DNA from: Kitasatospora indigofera
GTDB lineage: Bacteria; Actinomycetota; Actinomycetes; Streptomycetales; Streptomycetaceae
Length of the DNA: 64,000 nt
Assembly: GCF_014655955.1 (NCBI RefSeq)
Contig: NZ_BNBO01000001.1
Coordinates: 332,716-396,715, forward strand
Direction: 5' to 3'
The notes below the pieces were generated by a model. That model ran no database searches. It was given only the letters and a program-made list of their open reading frames with translations, and was not told where the DNA came from. Every line of letters starts with the position of its first letter. The stretch's first letter is position 1. The translations under genes and the position numbers were made by a program. Shown piece by piece: positions 35,872-44,018 of this stretch.

Positions 35872-36131
35872 CCGGGACGGGACGGCCAGGACGTGCACGC
35901 TGGTGAGTGGGCGGGGAAACTCCGTCCATGGACTCGTCGGAGAGGTTGGCGTCATGTGCAGGAATTCCCCCCGCCACCCGCCCTCGATGCCGACACGAAC
36001 CGTCGCACCCGCGGTGGGTTGCCGCCCGTTTGCCCGGGGGACGCTCCGGCGGCCCCGACCGTCCGGTCCCCGGCGTGGCGGGGAGGCCGCCGCACTGCGC
36101 CCCGTGGCCGCAGCACCGGGAGGTGAGCCCG

Positions 36132-36581
36132 GTGGTCCGCTCTGACACCCCGGACGGCGACGTCCCTGATGTGTGGCCGGCGGACAGCCGTGGGGCCGAG
36201 GACTGCACGCGGGAACAGAGTCTTGAGCTGCTCCGCCAGACCGTGATCGGGCGGCTCATCCACACCGATGACGCGATGCCCGCCGTCACGCCCTCCTGCT
36301 TCACGCTGGACAGCCTCGGTGAGGTGGTCGTCCCCGTGCCGGCGACCTGGCGGGCGGACCTGATGGACGGGGAGGTGGTCGGATTCCAGACGGACCGCTT
36401 CGACGAGCAGACGCTCCAGGGCTGGACCGTCCTCATCGTCGGCCGGTCCCGCCTGGTGACCGACCCCGTGAAGATCGCCGGTCTGAGGCATCGGGGGCCC
36501 CTGCATTGGGGCCACCGACCGACCAGCGGATACCTGAGCATCCATCCGGAGCTGGTCACCGGCCAACGGTTCGGATCCTGA
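36132..36581 (+). CDS. Pyridoxamine-phosphate-oxidase-like flavin/F420-binding protein
   Basis: A 149-residue split-barrel protein: REQSLELLRQTVIGRLIHTD, then AVTPSCFTLDSLGEVVVPV, WTVLIVGRSRLVTDPVKIAG and a C-terminal SGYLSIHPELVTGQRF. This is the PNPOx-like class that includes DosR-linked mycobacterial proteins; flavin or F420 binding is possible. A GTG at 36132 is preferred because GGGAGG lies 9 nt upstream; the longer frame lacks family features. Substrate unknown. Confidence 0.78.
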   Translation: MVRSDTPDGDVPDVWPADSRGAEDCTREQSLELLRQTVIGRLIHTDDAMPAVTPSCFTLDSLGEVVVPVPATWRADLMDGEVVGFQTDRFDEQTLQGWTVLIVGRSRLVTDPVKIAGLRHRGPLHWGHRPTSGYLSIHPELVTGQRFGS

Positions 36582-36662
36582 CCTCGCCGGCTCGGCCCGG
36601 ACACAGCGGGCCTGGCCGCCCACGGGTGAGGGCCGAGGCCGGTCCCGGAGAGGAGAAGCGCT

Positions 36663-37313
36663 GTGGCACCCAAAAGCCGCGATGCCGCCGGCCGTGCGTT
36701 CAGGACCACGCTCGGCACGCACGTCCGCAGGGCGGCCGGCCGTGAGCCGAACCCCCTCGGCCGCCGCAGCGACACACAACTCAGCCGTCTCGTCGTCGCT
36801 CTCACCGTTGCCCTGCTCCTCTCGTTCGCGCTCGCGCTGCTGACGGCGCTGGCCGTTCTCCGTGTCGGCCAGCGGGAAGCACGGTACGAAGGGCAGCACC
36901 ACCATCGCGTCACCGCGACCACCGTCGCGGCTGCCGTGGCGGACACGACGGGTTCACGGTCCGGGGTCGGTGGCTTCCACACGCAGGCCATGTGGCAGTT
37001 CCCGCCCGGCGTGCGCGGCTCCGGCCCGGTCGAGGTCGGTTCGGCCGTTCCGGCAGGGACGGAGATCAGGATCTGGGTCGACGACCACGGGCGACGGGTG
37101 TCCGCGCCCCGCCCGGGGACGGAGATCGCCACGACAGCCGTCCTGACCGGGACGGGAGCCATGACGCTGTTGTCGGGTGCCGTCCTCGCGGCCTACTGGC
37201 TCGGGAACCGCAGGATCGACCGGGGCACCGCGGCGGCCTGGGCGAAGGAGTGGGAGGGAGTGGAACCCGAGTGGTCCGGCCGCCCCCGTCGCCAGGGGTC
37301 GGGGGAGCAGTGA
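36663..37313 (+). CDS. Rv1733c-like two-helix membrane protein
   Basis: A 216-residue protein with an N-terminal helix (LVVALTVALLLSFALALLTA), a roughly 90-residue extracytoplasmic part containing VTATTVAAAV and PVEVGSAVPAGTEIRIWVD, a second helix (TGTGAMTLLSGAVLAAYWLG) and a cytoplasmic tail NRRIDRGTAAAWAKEWEGVE ending PEWSGR. This layout and tail match the DosR-regulated M. tuberculosis antigen Rv1733c and its actinomycete relatives. The GTG follows GGAGAGGAG. A decayed copy of its tail lies at 39062-39250. Function unknown. Confidence 0.86.
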   Translation: MAPKSRDAAGRAFRTTLGTHVRRAAGREPNPLGRRSDTQLSRLVVALTVALLLSFALALLTALAVLRVGQREARYEGQHHHRVTATTVAAAVADTTGSRSGVGGFHTQAMWQFPPGVRGSGPVEVGSAVPAGTEIRIWVDDHGRRVSAPRPGTEIATTAVLTGTGAMTLLSGAVLAAYWLGNRRIDRGTAAAWAKEWEGVEPEWSGRPRRQGSGEQ

Positions 37314-37401
37314 GGGCCCACCCCTCGCCCGCGTGGACCGGAGCAGTCGTCAGCCCCTTCCCCGGCCATCGATGACCTGCTCGACCACAGGTTGTCGATG
37401 A

Positions 37402-37590
37402 GATGACCGCAAGCAGCTTCCCGCCTGAGGAGAGTCGCGGAGCCCCACCCACCGGCGGCCGTGTCGCCGAGCGCATCGCCCTGCGCTCCCGGCAGCTCTG
37501 AATCACCCGTGCGGAGCCGGCGAACGGAGCGGGCATGTCACTCCGGTACCTCCAGCACCTGGAGGAACTCGCTCCTGACGGGCCCAGGCG
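37402..37590 (+). pseudogene. XRE-type HTH remnant with a nonsense codon
   Basis: From the ATG at 37402 the frame reads GGRVAERIALRSRQL, hits TGA at 37498-37500, and continues ITRAEPANGAGMSLRYLQHL in a different register only by that stop. If the TGA were GGA the protein would read RQLGITRAE...AGMSLRYLQHLEEL, matching the HTH of the XRE-PNPOx protein at 20585 (REQLGLTREQVA, MDVSYLEYLES). The flavin domain is missing. This is a relic of a second HTH-PNPOx gene. Confidence 0.65.
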
Positions 37591-37872
37591 GGCTCCAGCA
37601 GCCGCTGGGCCGGCCCTCCGAGCGCCTGCACTCGCACCCCACGTGCACGCCACGACGATCCCGGCCCGGCCGCCGGGCGCCAGGGCGGCGTCCTCCTCGA
37701 TCCGGGCCGGCAATTCCTCCGGTGCCTTCTCCGCGGACGGGATTCCGTCCGGGCTGGCGGCCGGGTCCGTGAGCGCGGCCGACGCGCCGGCCAGCGCAGG
37801 GTGTGCCGGCCGGACCAGACCGGCGAGCTCACGAACCAGCACGCGGTACCCGCCGTCAGCCGTTCTGTTCAC
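37560..37872 (-). other. Unrecognised open reading frame, possible gene remnant
   Basis: A GTG at 37872, preceded by GGACGGGA, opens a frame reading VNRTADGGYRVLVRELAGLV and onward for about 100 residues before it becomes antisense to the HTH remnant and then to the Rv1733c-like gene. I recognise no family. Together with the HTH remnant it occupies most of the 640-nt gap 37314-37952, which otherwise shows nothing clear. Confidence 0.25.
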
Positions 37873-37952
37873 TCCCGTCCTCCGGCCCCCGCCAGTCTCG
37901 GTCCATCGCTGCCGGGGTGCCCCGGTCGGTCCGCCCGCGCCGTCGATCGGGC

Positions 37953-38486
37953 TCAGACCAGTCCGGCGCCCCAGGCCCGGGCGCGGTCGAGCTCGCCGGC
38001 GCGCAGGGGACCGTCGCTGCCCTCCACGATGAAACCCTCCGGTTCGGCCACCACGTCGTAGTGGTGGTGGGAGAGCCGGTGGGCTATGCCACTGGCCGCG
38101 CCACCGGACCGGGGCATGTCCACGCGGGTGTCGAAGGCGGCGGCGTAGGTTCCGGTTTCGGTCGTGGGGAGGTCATGGAACCAGGCCCGCAGACCCGGCC
38201 CCTCGACGGTCTCCCGCGCTTCGGCGGCGGCCTCTTCGTGGCCCTCCTTGTGCCCCTCGGCCGAAGCGGCCATCCGGCGGCTCAGGCCTGAGGACATGCC
38301 GTGCATGTGCGTCGGTCCGCCCACCACCAACAGGTCCGCGGAGCGGGTGGCGTCGGCGTTGGCCTCGGCCACCGGGATGCAGTCGACGGCGGCTGCGGGG
38401 TCGGCCTGGTGGACGCCTTCGGCGATCGCCTCGGCGATCTCCCGGGTATTGCCGTACATGCTCTCGTACACGATCACGGTGTGCAT
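37953..38486 (-). CDS. Flavodoxin-domain protein
   Basis: A 177-residue intact flavodoxin-fold protein: TVIVYESMYGNTREIAEAIA is the FMN phosphate loop, LLVVGGPTHMHGMSS the second loop, and the C-terminus has AAAFDTRVDMPRSGGAASGI and HYDVVAEPEGFIVEG. It is the full-length relative of the broken gene at 4082-4356. It may serve as a low-potential electron carrier for PflA or other oxygen-limitation enzymes. A perfect-armed 6-2-6 palindrome lies 45 nt upstream. Confidence 0.88.
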   Translation of the reverse strand: MHTVIVYESMYGNTREIAEAIAEGVHQADPAAAVDCIPVAEANADATRSADLLVVGGPTHMHGMSSGLSRRMAASAEGHKEGHEEAAAEARETVEGPGLRAWFHDLPTTETGTYAAAFDTRVDMPRSGGAASGIAHRLSHHHYDVVAEPEGFIVEGSDGPLRAGELDRARAWGAGLV

Positions 38487-38530
38487 GGTCCCAGCCTTTC
38501 GTTGTCCCAGGTCTTCGTGGGAGGGCCTGA

Positions 38531-38544
38531 GGGCCGACCGGCCC
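38531..38544. promoter_or_regulatory. Single 6-2-6 palindrome upstream of flavodoxin
   Basis: GGGCCG-AC-CGGCCC has perfect arms and lies 45 nt upstream of the flavodoxin ATG at 38486. I see no clear partner 21 bp away. Confidence 0.55.
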
Positions 38545-38653
38545 AGTCATCGGAGAGGCATTCCTGGGGCCGGACTCGGGGAGCTGCCACTCACCTTCGC
38601 CGCTGCCCGTTCATCCGGGCGGGCCAGGCGGCGACAGCCATGCGGACGATGCC

Positions 38654-38896
38654 TCAGTCGGCGAACAGGTGCGGCTCGGGCACGACGGTTCGGGGACCCT
38701 CGTGCTCCTGGCCGAAACGTTGGATCCGGGCGTCCGGCCCGGGGAAGTACTCGGTCACCCGGCCGTCCTCCGCCCAGCGCACGTCGTACGGCGGACTTCC
38801 GTCCGGATGATGCAGGGTGACGATCTCGCCGTCCCTGCGGGCCGCGCCCGGCCTCGTGCCCTGGACGATGATGCGGTCTCCCACTGCGGCTTCCAT
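38654..38896 (-). CDS. DUF1918 small protein
   Basis: An 80-residue protein with the DUF1918 pattern: MEAAVGDRIIVQGTRPGAAR, then GEIVTLHHPDGSPPYDVRWA and EDGRVTEYFPGPDARIQRFG. It is a small SH3-like barrel family common in actinobacteria, often near stress genes. The ATG at 38896 follows GGGAGGACGGC. A palindrome at 39005-39018 lies about 110 nt upstream. Function unknown. Confidence 0.85.
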   Translation of the reverse strand: MEAAVGDRIIVQGTRPGAARRDGEIVTLHHPDGSPPYDVRWAEDGRVTEYFPGPDARIQRFGQEHEGPRTVVPEPHLFAD

Positions 38897-39004
38897 GCCG
38901 TCCTCCCTGGTCCGGTGCGGAGCCGGATGCTGCCCGGTCGTGCGTACGTCCATCGCACCACCGACCCGGGGGAGCCGGCACGTGCCGGACGACCCCGGAC
39001 ACCG

Positions 39005-39018
39005 GGCCCGACCGGCCC
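39005..39018. promoter_or_regulatory. Single 6-2-6 palindrome, last copy in the island
   Basis: GGCCCG-AC-CGGCCC is upstream of the minus-strand DUF1918 gene and of the plus-strand Rv1733c-like remnant. It marks the right edge of the motif's distribution. Confidence 0.45.
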
Positions 39019-39061
39019 TGTGGCGCCGGAGGCACGCCTGGTGCCGTCACGGGTGGGGACG

Positions 39062-39250
39062 GAGTCGCCACGACGGGCTGCTGGCCGGGACGGGACCGAT
39101 GACGCCGGTTTCCGGCACCGTCATCGCGCCTGCCGGCCCGGGAACCGCCGGATCGACCGGCGCACCGGAACGGCCTGGGCGAAGGAGTGGGAGGGCGTGG
39201 AACCCGAGTGGTCCGGCCGTCCCCGCCGCCGGGGGTCCGGTGACCGGTGA
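39062..39250 (+). pseudogene. Rv1733c-like C-terminal remnant
   Basis: The DNA from about 39062 to 39250 parallels 37130-37313 of the intact Rv1733c-like gene: the GTCGCCACGACGG, CCGGGACGGGA and ATGACGC blocks occur in the same order, and the tail reads NRRIDRRTGTAWAKEWEGVE then PEWSGRPRRRGSGDR before the stop. A frame change occurs in the membrane helix. The N-terminal two thirds are not found upstream. It is a decayed tandem relative. Confidence 0.7.
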
Positions 39251-39253
39251 GCG

Positions 39254-39293
39254 CCCGGCCCCGCCCTTCGCGGCCCGGCCCCGCCCTTCGCGG
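39254..39293. repeat. 20-bp tandem duplication
   Basis: The unit CCCGGCCCCGCCCTTCGCGG occurs twice in direct succession (39254-39273, 39274-39293). It starts a 283-nt low-complexity stretch ahead of the MDMPI-like gene that also repeats CGCACCCTCCC near 39375 and 39402. No gene is evident there. Confidence 0.6.
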
Positions 39294-39533
39294 CCCGGGC
39301 CGGCCGGTGGCCTTGCCGCCGTCCCGCCCCGGCCGGCGGCGCCGGAGCGGGCCCGCCCCGTCCACGGCCGCCGCCGCACCCTCCCACCCGTCGGGTTGCG
39401 CCGCACCCTCCCCACCCGTCACGGCGCCCGGCCGCACCGGCGCGGCCCGCAGCGCCGGGCGCCCCTACCCGCCGGTAATTTATTCTGCCCGGGCCCTGGA
39501 CAGCCGCCCGGGATTGGGCCACGATTCCCACCC

Positions 39534-40349
39534 ATGATCCCTGCCCCGATCCCCCGGGACTCCCCGCACACCGCCCTCCTGGACGCCGTCCTCGGCGTGG
39601 CCCAGGACACCGCGGCACTGCTCCGCGACCGCCCGGACACCGGCACGCCGATCCCCGGGGCGGAGTGGACGGTCGGCGAGGCGGCGGCCCATCTCGCCCT
39701 GGTCAACGAGCTGATGGCCGCCCTGGCCGCGGGCGAGGAGCGGCCCTACGGGGACGGCACGCCGTCCGGGCTGGCCGCGGCCAACGCGGTGGAACTGGCC
39801 GCCTTCCCCCAGCGCGACGGCACGGTCCTCGGTGAGGAGATCGTCCGGCACGCGCGCGCCTTCACCGAGTCCTTCGCCCACCGGCCGGCCTCCGATCCGA
39901 TGCTCACCCCGCTCGGCCCGATGGACCTCGCCACGCTGGGCTCCTACCTGCTCACCCACATGCTCGGCCACGGCTACGACATCGCCGTCGCGCTCCGCGC
40001 CCGGCACATGATCGACCGCCACCGGGTGGGCCTGACCCTGCCGTTCCTCACCACCGCGATGCCCCGGGTGGTCGACGACCGCTCGGCCGCGGGCCACACC
40101 GCGAGCTACGAACTGCGGTTGCGAGGCGGTGACCGCTTCACGGTCACCTTCCGGGACGGCGCCGCCGAGGTGACCCCCGGTCCGGCCCGGCGCCCCGACT
40201 GCACCATCCTCACCGACCCGGTCGCGTTCCTGCTGATGGCGCTCGGGCGGTGCGGCCCCTGGTCCGCGCTGGCCCGGGGCAAGGTGCTGGCCTGGGGGCG
40301 CCGGCCCTGGCTGTCGGCGGGCTTCCCGCTGCTGTTCAGAGCGCCGTGA
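39534..40349 (+). CDS. Maleylpyruvate isomerase N-terminal (DinB-like) domain protein
   Basis: A 271-residue protein. The N-terminal half is a DinB/MDMPI four-helix bundle (PGAEWTVGEAAAHLALVNEL, then SYLLTHMLGHGYDIAVALRA with likely metal-binding His), and the C-terminal part is SCP2-like (ASYELRLRGGDRFTVTFRDG to WSALARGKVLAWGRRPWL). Actinobacterial members are often mycothiol-linked enzymes. An AT-rich TATTCT at 39481-39486 may be the -10 box. It stands at the transition from the stress island to ordinary chromosome. Confidence 0.85.
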   Translation: MIPAPIPRDSPHTALLDAVLGVAQDTAALLRDRPDTGTPIPGAEWTVGEAAAHLALVNELMAALAAGEERPYGDGTPSGLAAANAVELAAFPQRDGTVLGEEIVRHARAFTESFAHRPASDPMLTPLGPMDLATLGSYLLTHMLGHGYDIAVALRARHMIDRHRVGLTLPFLTTAMPRVVDDRSAAGHTASYELRLRGGDRFTVTFRDGAAEVTPGPARRPDCTILTDPVAFLLMALGRCGPWSALARGKVLAWGRRPWLSAGFPLLFRAP

Positions 40350-40379
40350 CCGGGCGGGGCCCCGGACCGGCAGGTCGGG

Positions 40380-40399
40380 CGCGGGCGGCCGGGCCCGCG
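40380..40399 (+). terminator. Short GC hairpin
   Basis: CGCGGGC (40380-40386) pairs with GCCCGCG (40393-40399) around a 6-nt loop, 30 nt after the MDMPI-like stop. A possible intrinsic terminator without a T-tract. Confidence 0.4.
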
Positions 40400-40485
40400 T
40401 GGGGCGGCCTCGTGGCCGGTGGTGACCGTCCCGTCGGCCTTGTCGTGCGGGCCTGCCGGGCGTCCCGGCCGGCAGGACCGGCCTC

Positions 40486-41235
40486 ATGACGACAGATGCC
40501 CTGCTGTCCGGAGCCCGTGGGCTGTGGCAGGAACTCGCCTCGGTGCCGGTGTCGTTCGCACTGTCGGGTGGCACGAGCGTGGTGGTGTCCCCCGGGTCGA
40601 GGATGTGCCCCTCGGGTTGGGTGGGACTGGTGGTGCTCGGGAACGCGGCGATCGTGACGACGCCTGACGAGGACACGGCCGGGCGGGTGCGCGACGCGCT
40701 GGCCGGCCTTCCGGTGGGGGCGCTCGCCGACGCTCAGGCGGTCCGCGGGGTGCTGCCGGTGGCCCGGGTCCTCGGCCCCGCGGCGCTGGCCTACGTGTCC
40801 GCCGACGGGTTCCGGCCCGTGGTCGCTCCGGGCCCGACGGTGGAGCAGGTGCCGGCCGGGCATCCTGACCTGCGGAGGCTGGAGGACCTGGCGGGTGCGG
40901 ACGACGCGGGAGAGGCCGATCTGGGCGGGATCACCTCGCCCGCGTTCGTGATCCGCGAGGGCCGGGAGGTCGTCGCCGCTGCCGGATACCGGCCCTGGCC
41001 GGGCCGGACCGCCCATGTCGGTGTGCTGACCGCCCCTGCGTGGCGGGGGCGGGGCCTCGCCCGGGTGGCCGGCTCCGGCGCGGTGGCGCACGCGCTGGCG
41101 GCCGGCCTGCTCCCGCAGTGGCGGGCCCGGGTGCCCGCATCCCGGCGGGTCGCGCTCGCGCTGGGCTTCCGCGAGCTGGGCGCCCAGCTCAGTGTGGAAC
41201 TCGCCCCCGGGGCCGGTCGGAACCCGTCCGGGTGA
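40486..41235 (+). CDS. GNAT-family acetyltransferase
   Basis: A 249-residue protein whose C-terminal half is a GNAT domain: FVIREGREVVAAAGYRPWPG, AHVGVLTAPAWRGRGLARVA (acetyl-CoA loop RGRGLA) and ALALGFRELGAQLSVEL. The N-terminal half (WVGLVVLGNAAIVTTPDEDT) resembles the incomplete GNAT fold of tandem GNAT proteins. Substrate unknown. The ATG gives MTTDALLSGA; the upstream Shine-Dalgarno is weak. Not visibly linked to its neighbours. Confidence 0.82.
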   Translation: MTTDALLSGARGLWQELASVPVSFALSGGTSVVVSPGSRMCPSGWVGLVVLGNAAIVTTPDEDTAGRVRDALAGLPVGALADAQAVRGVLPVARVLGPAALAYVSADGFRPVVAPGPTVEQVPAGHPDLRRLEDLAGADDAGEADLGGITSPAFVIREGREVVAAAGYRPWPGRTAHVGVLTAPAWRGRGLARVAGSGAVAHALAAGLLPQWRARVPASRRVALALGFRELGAQLSVELAPGAGRNPSG

Positions 41236-41280
41236 CGCAATCCGGAGGGTGCGCACGGGCGGTTGCCGGAGCCGCCGGTC

Positions 41281-41307
41281 GGTTCCGTCGGTTCGGTCGG
41301 TTCGGTC
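41281..41307. repeat. 9-bp tandem repeat, three units
   Basis: GGTTCCGTC, GGTTCGGTC, GGTTCGGTC in succession, just after the GNAT stop and before the convergent hypothetical gene. Confidence 0.6.
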
Positions 41308-41320
41308 GGTCCGCCGAGGG

Positions 41321-41770
41321 TCACCGGGGGCTGTCGGGCCGGGCCACGTAGGCGTCGGTGAGGGCGCTGCACGTGCAGTAGTCGCTCGTGCACGGGGTGC
41401 CCCACTCGGCGCCGTAAGGACCGAGGCCCGCCACGAGGCGGAGCACCTCGGCGCGTTCCGGCTCGGTGAGGCCGGGAAGTGCCGCGCCGGGGGCCGGCTG
41501 CAGGCCGGCCGGGGCGTCGTCCAGGTCGCCGACGACCTGAGCGTCGACGAACAGGGTGTAGAGGGGATGCTCGGGAAAGTCGTTGAGCCGCAGGACCCAC
41601 CAGTGTCCGTCGGTCCGGGCCGCGTACGGGAAGACACCGGTGCCGGTGCGGTGCCAGACGGCCCGCGGGGGCAGCGTCGGCAGGGAGTTCACGGCCGGGC
41701 CTCCAGGGCCCGAAGGCTTCCGTCGGAGGAGCCGGCGGATGGTTCGCAAGGCGACAGACTTGCCGGTCAA
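41321..41770 (-). CDS. Hypothetical protein with Cys cluster
   Basis: A 149-residue protein I do not recognise. It has a basic N-terminus (TIRRLLRRKPS), a conserved-looking core HRTGTGVFPYAARTDGHWWV and LRLNDFPEHPLYTLFVDAQV, and a C-terminal CTSDYCTCSALTDAYVA with three cysteines in seven residues, which could bind a metal. The core looks like an actinobacterial hypothetical family rather than noise. It is convergent with the GNAT gene. Confidence 0.6.
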   Translation of the reverse strand: MTGKSVALRTIRRLLRRKPSGPGGPAVNSLPTLPPRAVWHRTGTGVFPYAARTDGHWWVLRLNDFPEHPLYTLFVDAQVVGDLDDAPAGLQPAPGAALPGLTEPERAEVLRLVAGLGPYGAEWGTPCTSDYCTCSALTDAYVARPDSPR

Positions 41771-41896
41771 GGCGACTCCTCCACAGCGCGAGTGCGGGAC
41801 GGGACGCGGCTGCCCCGAGTGCGCCGCAGCCCCCGGGCGCAGATCCTCCCACGGTCGGTGTGACGTGACGGCCTGTCGACGGTCCCGGAGGACGGC

Positions 41897-41944
41897 GTCG
41901 GGACGTCGGGACGTCGGGATGTCGGGACGCCGGGACGTCGGGCC
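41897..41944. repeat. 8-bp tandem repeat, six units, in a 372-nt gene-free gap
   Basis: GTCGGGAC is repeated six times with small changes from 41897 to 41944. It is the only distinct feature in the gap 41771-42142 between two hypothetical genes. Confidence 0.7.
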
Positions 41945-42142
41945 GGGGGCCGCAGCCGGCGCGTGGGCCCGCGCGGCCCCGAGCGGGCCGGCCGGTCCGT
42001 GACCGCCTGGCGACAGCAGCCACCCACGTCCCGGTCGGTGCCCGGCGCCGGAAAACCGCTGGAGATCGCGGAGCGGGCCCTCCAGACTGTCCGGCGGACC
42101 CGGAAGGCCGGGCCGCGGGACGGTTCAACGGGAGCGACTGGA

Positions 42143-42976
42143 TTGACGGATTTCACGCCCTACGACGCCGAGCGCAGTGCCTTCACGCGAGCGGCACTGG
42201 CCCGCCTGGTCCTGAGTGACACCAGCGTCGACCTCGCTGGCGCGGCGGGGAACCTGGCGATCACCCGGTTCGACGACCAGACGGGCCCGGGCGGCCGGGT
42301 CAGCGAGGCTGCCGCCCTGCGGGAGGCCGCCGACCGGCTGCTCACCAGGGCGGTGATCTTCGAGCGGGAGCGCGGCAGCTCCTGGGAGCAGATCGCGCAC
42401 TACCTCGGCACCGAACCGGCCGACGCGCGGGAGCAGTTCACCCCTGCCGTCGACCGGTGGGAGCGTGCCTTCGAGGTGCCGTACCGCCTGGACGGGACGG
42501 GCCGCAAGCGCGTGCCCCAACTGCCCACCGCGGCCTACGATCCCGAGACCGCGTGCCGTCAACTCGACCTCTCCGTGCGCCTTCGGGCCTTCTTCGGCGA
42601 CGAGCACCCGGTGAGCGGGGCGCTCCGCCCGGACCCGACGGCCGACGGCCGGCTGCCGCTGCGCTACGACCTCGACGGCCGGGTCCACCGCCGGAACCTG
42701 GGCCTCTTCATGCACCTGCTGGCCCGGTTCACGAACGCGGACTTCACGACGGCGGACTGGGACGCCGTCACGGCGCACTCGGCAAGCACCGAGGAGGGCG
42801 TCCGCGGCACCTGGTACACCCACCTGGTCGAGGGCTCCACCGCGTCGCTCGACGTCCGCATCGCGCAGGTCACCCACGACGACGACCTCGTCGCGGTGGT
42901 CGTCGCGGGGGCGACGGACGCCGGGCTGCGGCTGCGGGTCGACACGCTGTTCGAGGCGCTGGGCCCGGGCGCCTGA
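42143..42976 (+). CDS. Hypothetical protein with N-terminal HTH-like segment
   Basis: A 277-residue protein. The N-terminal third (LREAADRLLTRAVIFERERG, SSWEQIAHYLGTEPADAREQ) looks like an HTH of the kind that reads 'S-W-xx-I-A-xx-L-G'. The remainder (LPLRYDLDGRVHRRNLGLFM onward, then RGTWYTHLVEGSTASLDVRI) is unassigned. A TTG start at 42143 is chosen because GGAG lies 8 nt upstream and family-like sequence begins there (LTDFTPYDAERSAF). Followed by a strong hairpin. Confidence 0.65.
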   Translation: MTDFTPYDAERSAFTRAALARLVLSDTSVDLAGAAGNLAITRFDDQTGPGGRVSEAAALREAADRLLTRAVIFERERGSSWEQIAHYLGTEPADAREQFTPAVDRWERAFEVPYRLDGTGRKRVPQLPTAAYDPETACRQLDLSVRLRAFFGDEHPVSGALRPDPTADGRLPLRYDLDGRVHRRNLGLFMHLLARFTNADFTTADWDAVTAHSASTEEGVRGTWYTHLVEGSTASLDVRIAQVTHDDDLVAVVVAGATDAGLRLRVDTLFEALGPGA

Positions 42977-43037
42977 GCGAGCCCGGGCACTCGCCCCGGG
43001 TGCGCCGCCCGGGCGGAGCCTCCCGGCGGGGCGCACC

Positions 43038-43066
43038 GCGCCGGCCCGGACCTGCCGGGCCGGCGC
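43038..43066. terminator. Bidirectional hairpin terminator
   Basis: GCGCCGGCCCGG (43038-43049) pairs perfectly with CCGGGCCGGCGC (43055-43066) around ACCTG, between two convergent genes. Further right, GGGCCGGTGGAG-like units repeat from 43127 to about 43220. Confidence 0.7.
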
Positions 43067-43204
43067 ACCGTCAGGGTCGCTCGACCCGGTCGGGGACACG
43101 GCCCGCCGCCGTTCGTGCCCGTCGAGGGCCGGTGGAGAGCGGGCCGGTGGAGGGCCGGTACCGGTGGAGGGCCGGTAGGGGGTGGCGGTCGCCGGAGTCC
43201 CGGC

Positions 43205-43807
43205 CTACGGCCGGTGGAGGAGTTCGACGTCGAACTCCTCCAGGCTCCGCACCTCCACGCCGGAGGCCTCCGCCGCCTTCGAGCGGAGCTGTGCCTGCGG
43301 GCCGCGAGTGGCCTCCAGCGCGGCACGGTCGCGGAAGATCGCGCCGACGCTCCCCGTCCCGTGCGTCCGGTCGATCAGCAGGGCGCCGCCGGCGAACCCG
43401 TCCAGAGCCTCCAGCCCGGGCAGTGCGGTCGCCTTGAACGTCTCCACCAGCCGGTCGGCCGCCGCCGGGTCGAATCCCAGGCGCACCAGCCGGAACCCCG
43501 CGCCCGGCTGGGCGTCGCCCCGGCGGAACACCGCGGCCTCCCAGCGGGCCACGGTGACCGTGCCGCCGAACACGGACAGCAGCTGCCGGCGCTGGTCGTG
43601 CAGCGCCGTCCAGCTGTCCCGCTCGTTCTGTTCGCTCTCCCACCACGAACCCAGCAGGATCTTGCCGAGCTGCCGGTCCGAGAAGATGCTGAACCCCCGG
43701 TAGCCCGCCTGGCCGGAGAGCGACCGGACAGACTCCGCCTTCAACCCCTCCAGCGCCTTGTCGGCCAGCCCCGGGTCACCGGTCAGGTAGATGGTGCGGA
43801 CGTACAT
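43205..43807 (-). CDS. Two-repeat antibiotic biosynthesis monooxygenase-like protein
   Basis: A 200-residue protein with two dimeric alpha/beta-barrel repeats, one from GYRGFSIFSDRQLGKILLGS to RDSWTALHDQRRQLL, the other from FRLVRLGFDPAAADRLVETF to GSVGAIFRDRAALEATRGPQ. ABM-like proteins include haem-degrading and quinol monooxygenases as well as non-catalytic forms; the reaction here cannot be told. The ATG at 43807 (MYVRTIYLTGDPG) follows GGAGGCGC. Confidence 0.78.
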   Translation of the reverse strand: MYVRTIYLTGDPGLADKALEGLKAESVRSLSGQAGYRGFSIFSDRQLGKILLGSWWESEQNERDSWTALHDQRRQLLSVFGGTVTVARWEAAVFRRGDAQPGAGFRLVRLGFDPAAADRLVETFKATALPGLEALDGFAGGALLIDRTHGTGSVGAIFRDRAALEATRGPQAQLRSKAAEASGVEVRSLEEFDVELLHRP

Positions 43808-43907
43808 GGCAGCGCCTCCGTCCTGGTCCGCCGCGGACCGGGCATCCTCCGCCCGCCCCGCCCACCTTCCATCGCACTCCCGACTCGTCCGCCGGTCAAA
43901 CGCTGCC

Positions 43908-43929
43908 GTCGTGACGTCGTGACGTCGTG
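43908..43929. repeat. 8-bp tandem repeat
   Basis: GTCGTGAC twice then GTCGTG (43908-43929), with the same period as the array at 41897. A further 13-nt repeat, GGCATGCGGTCCC, occurs near 43978 and 43992. Confidence 0.5.
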
Positions 43930-44018
43930 CTGCCATGCTGCCGGGCCGACGGGGATCCGGGGCACCCGGCGTCCCCGGCATGCGGTCCCGGGCATGCGGT
44001 CCCCGGGGTGGGCGTCCC

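Noticed and set aside
35907..36131. Longer start for the PNPOx-like protein
   Set aside because: The added residues are Arg/Pro-rich without family similarity, and GGGAGG supports the GTG at 36132.
37498..37500. TGA read as selenocysteine
   Set aside because: The position corresponds to a Gly of an HTH turn, no selenocysteine hairpin is apparent and the rest of the protein is missing.
43127..43220. GGGCCGGTGGAG repeats as further copies of the island operator
   Set aside because: They have no CGGCCC second arm with 2-bp spacing and lie at a gene end between convergent genes.
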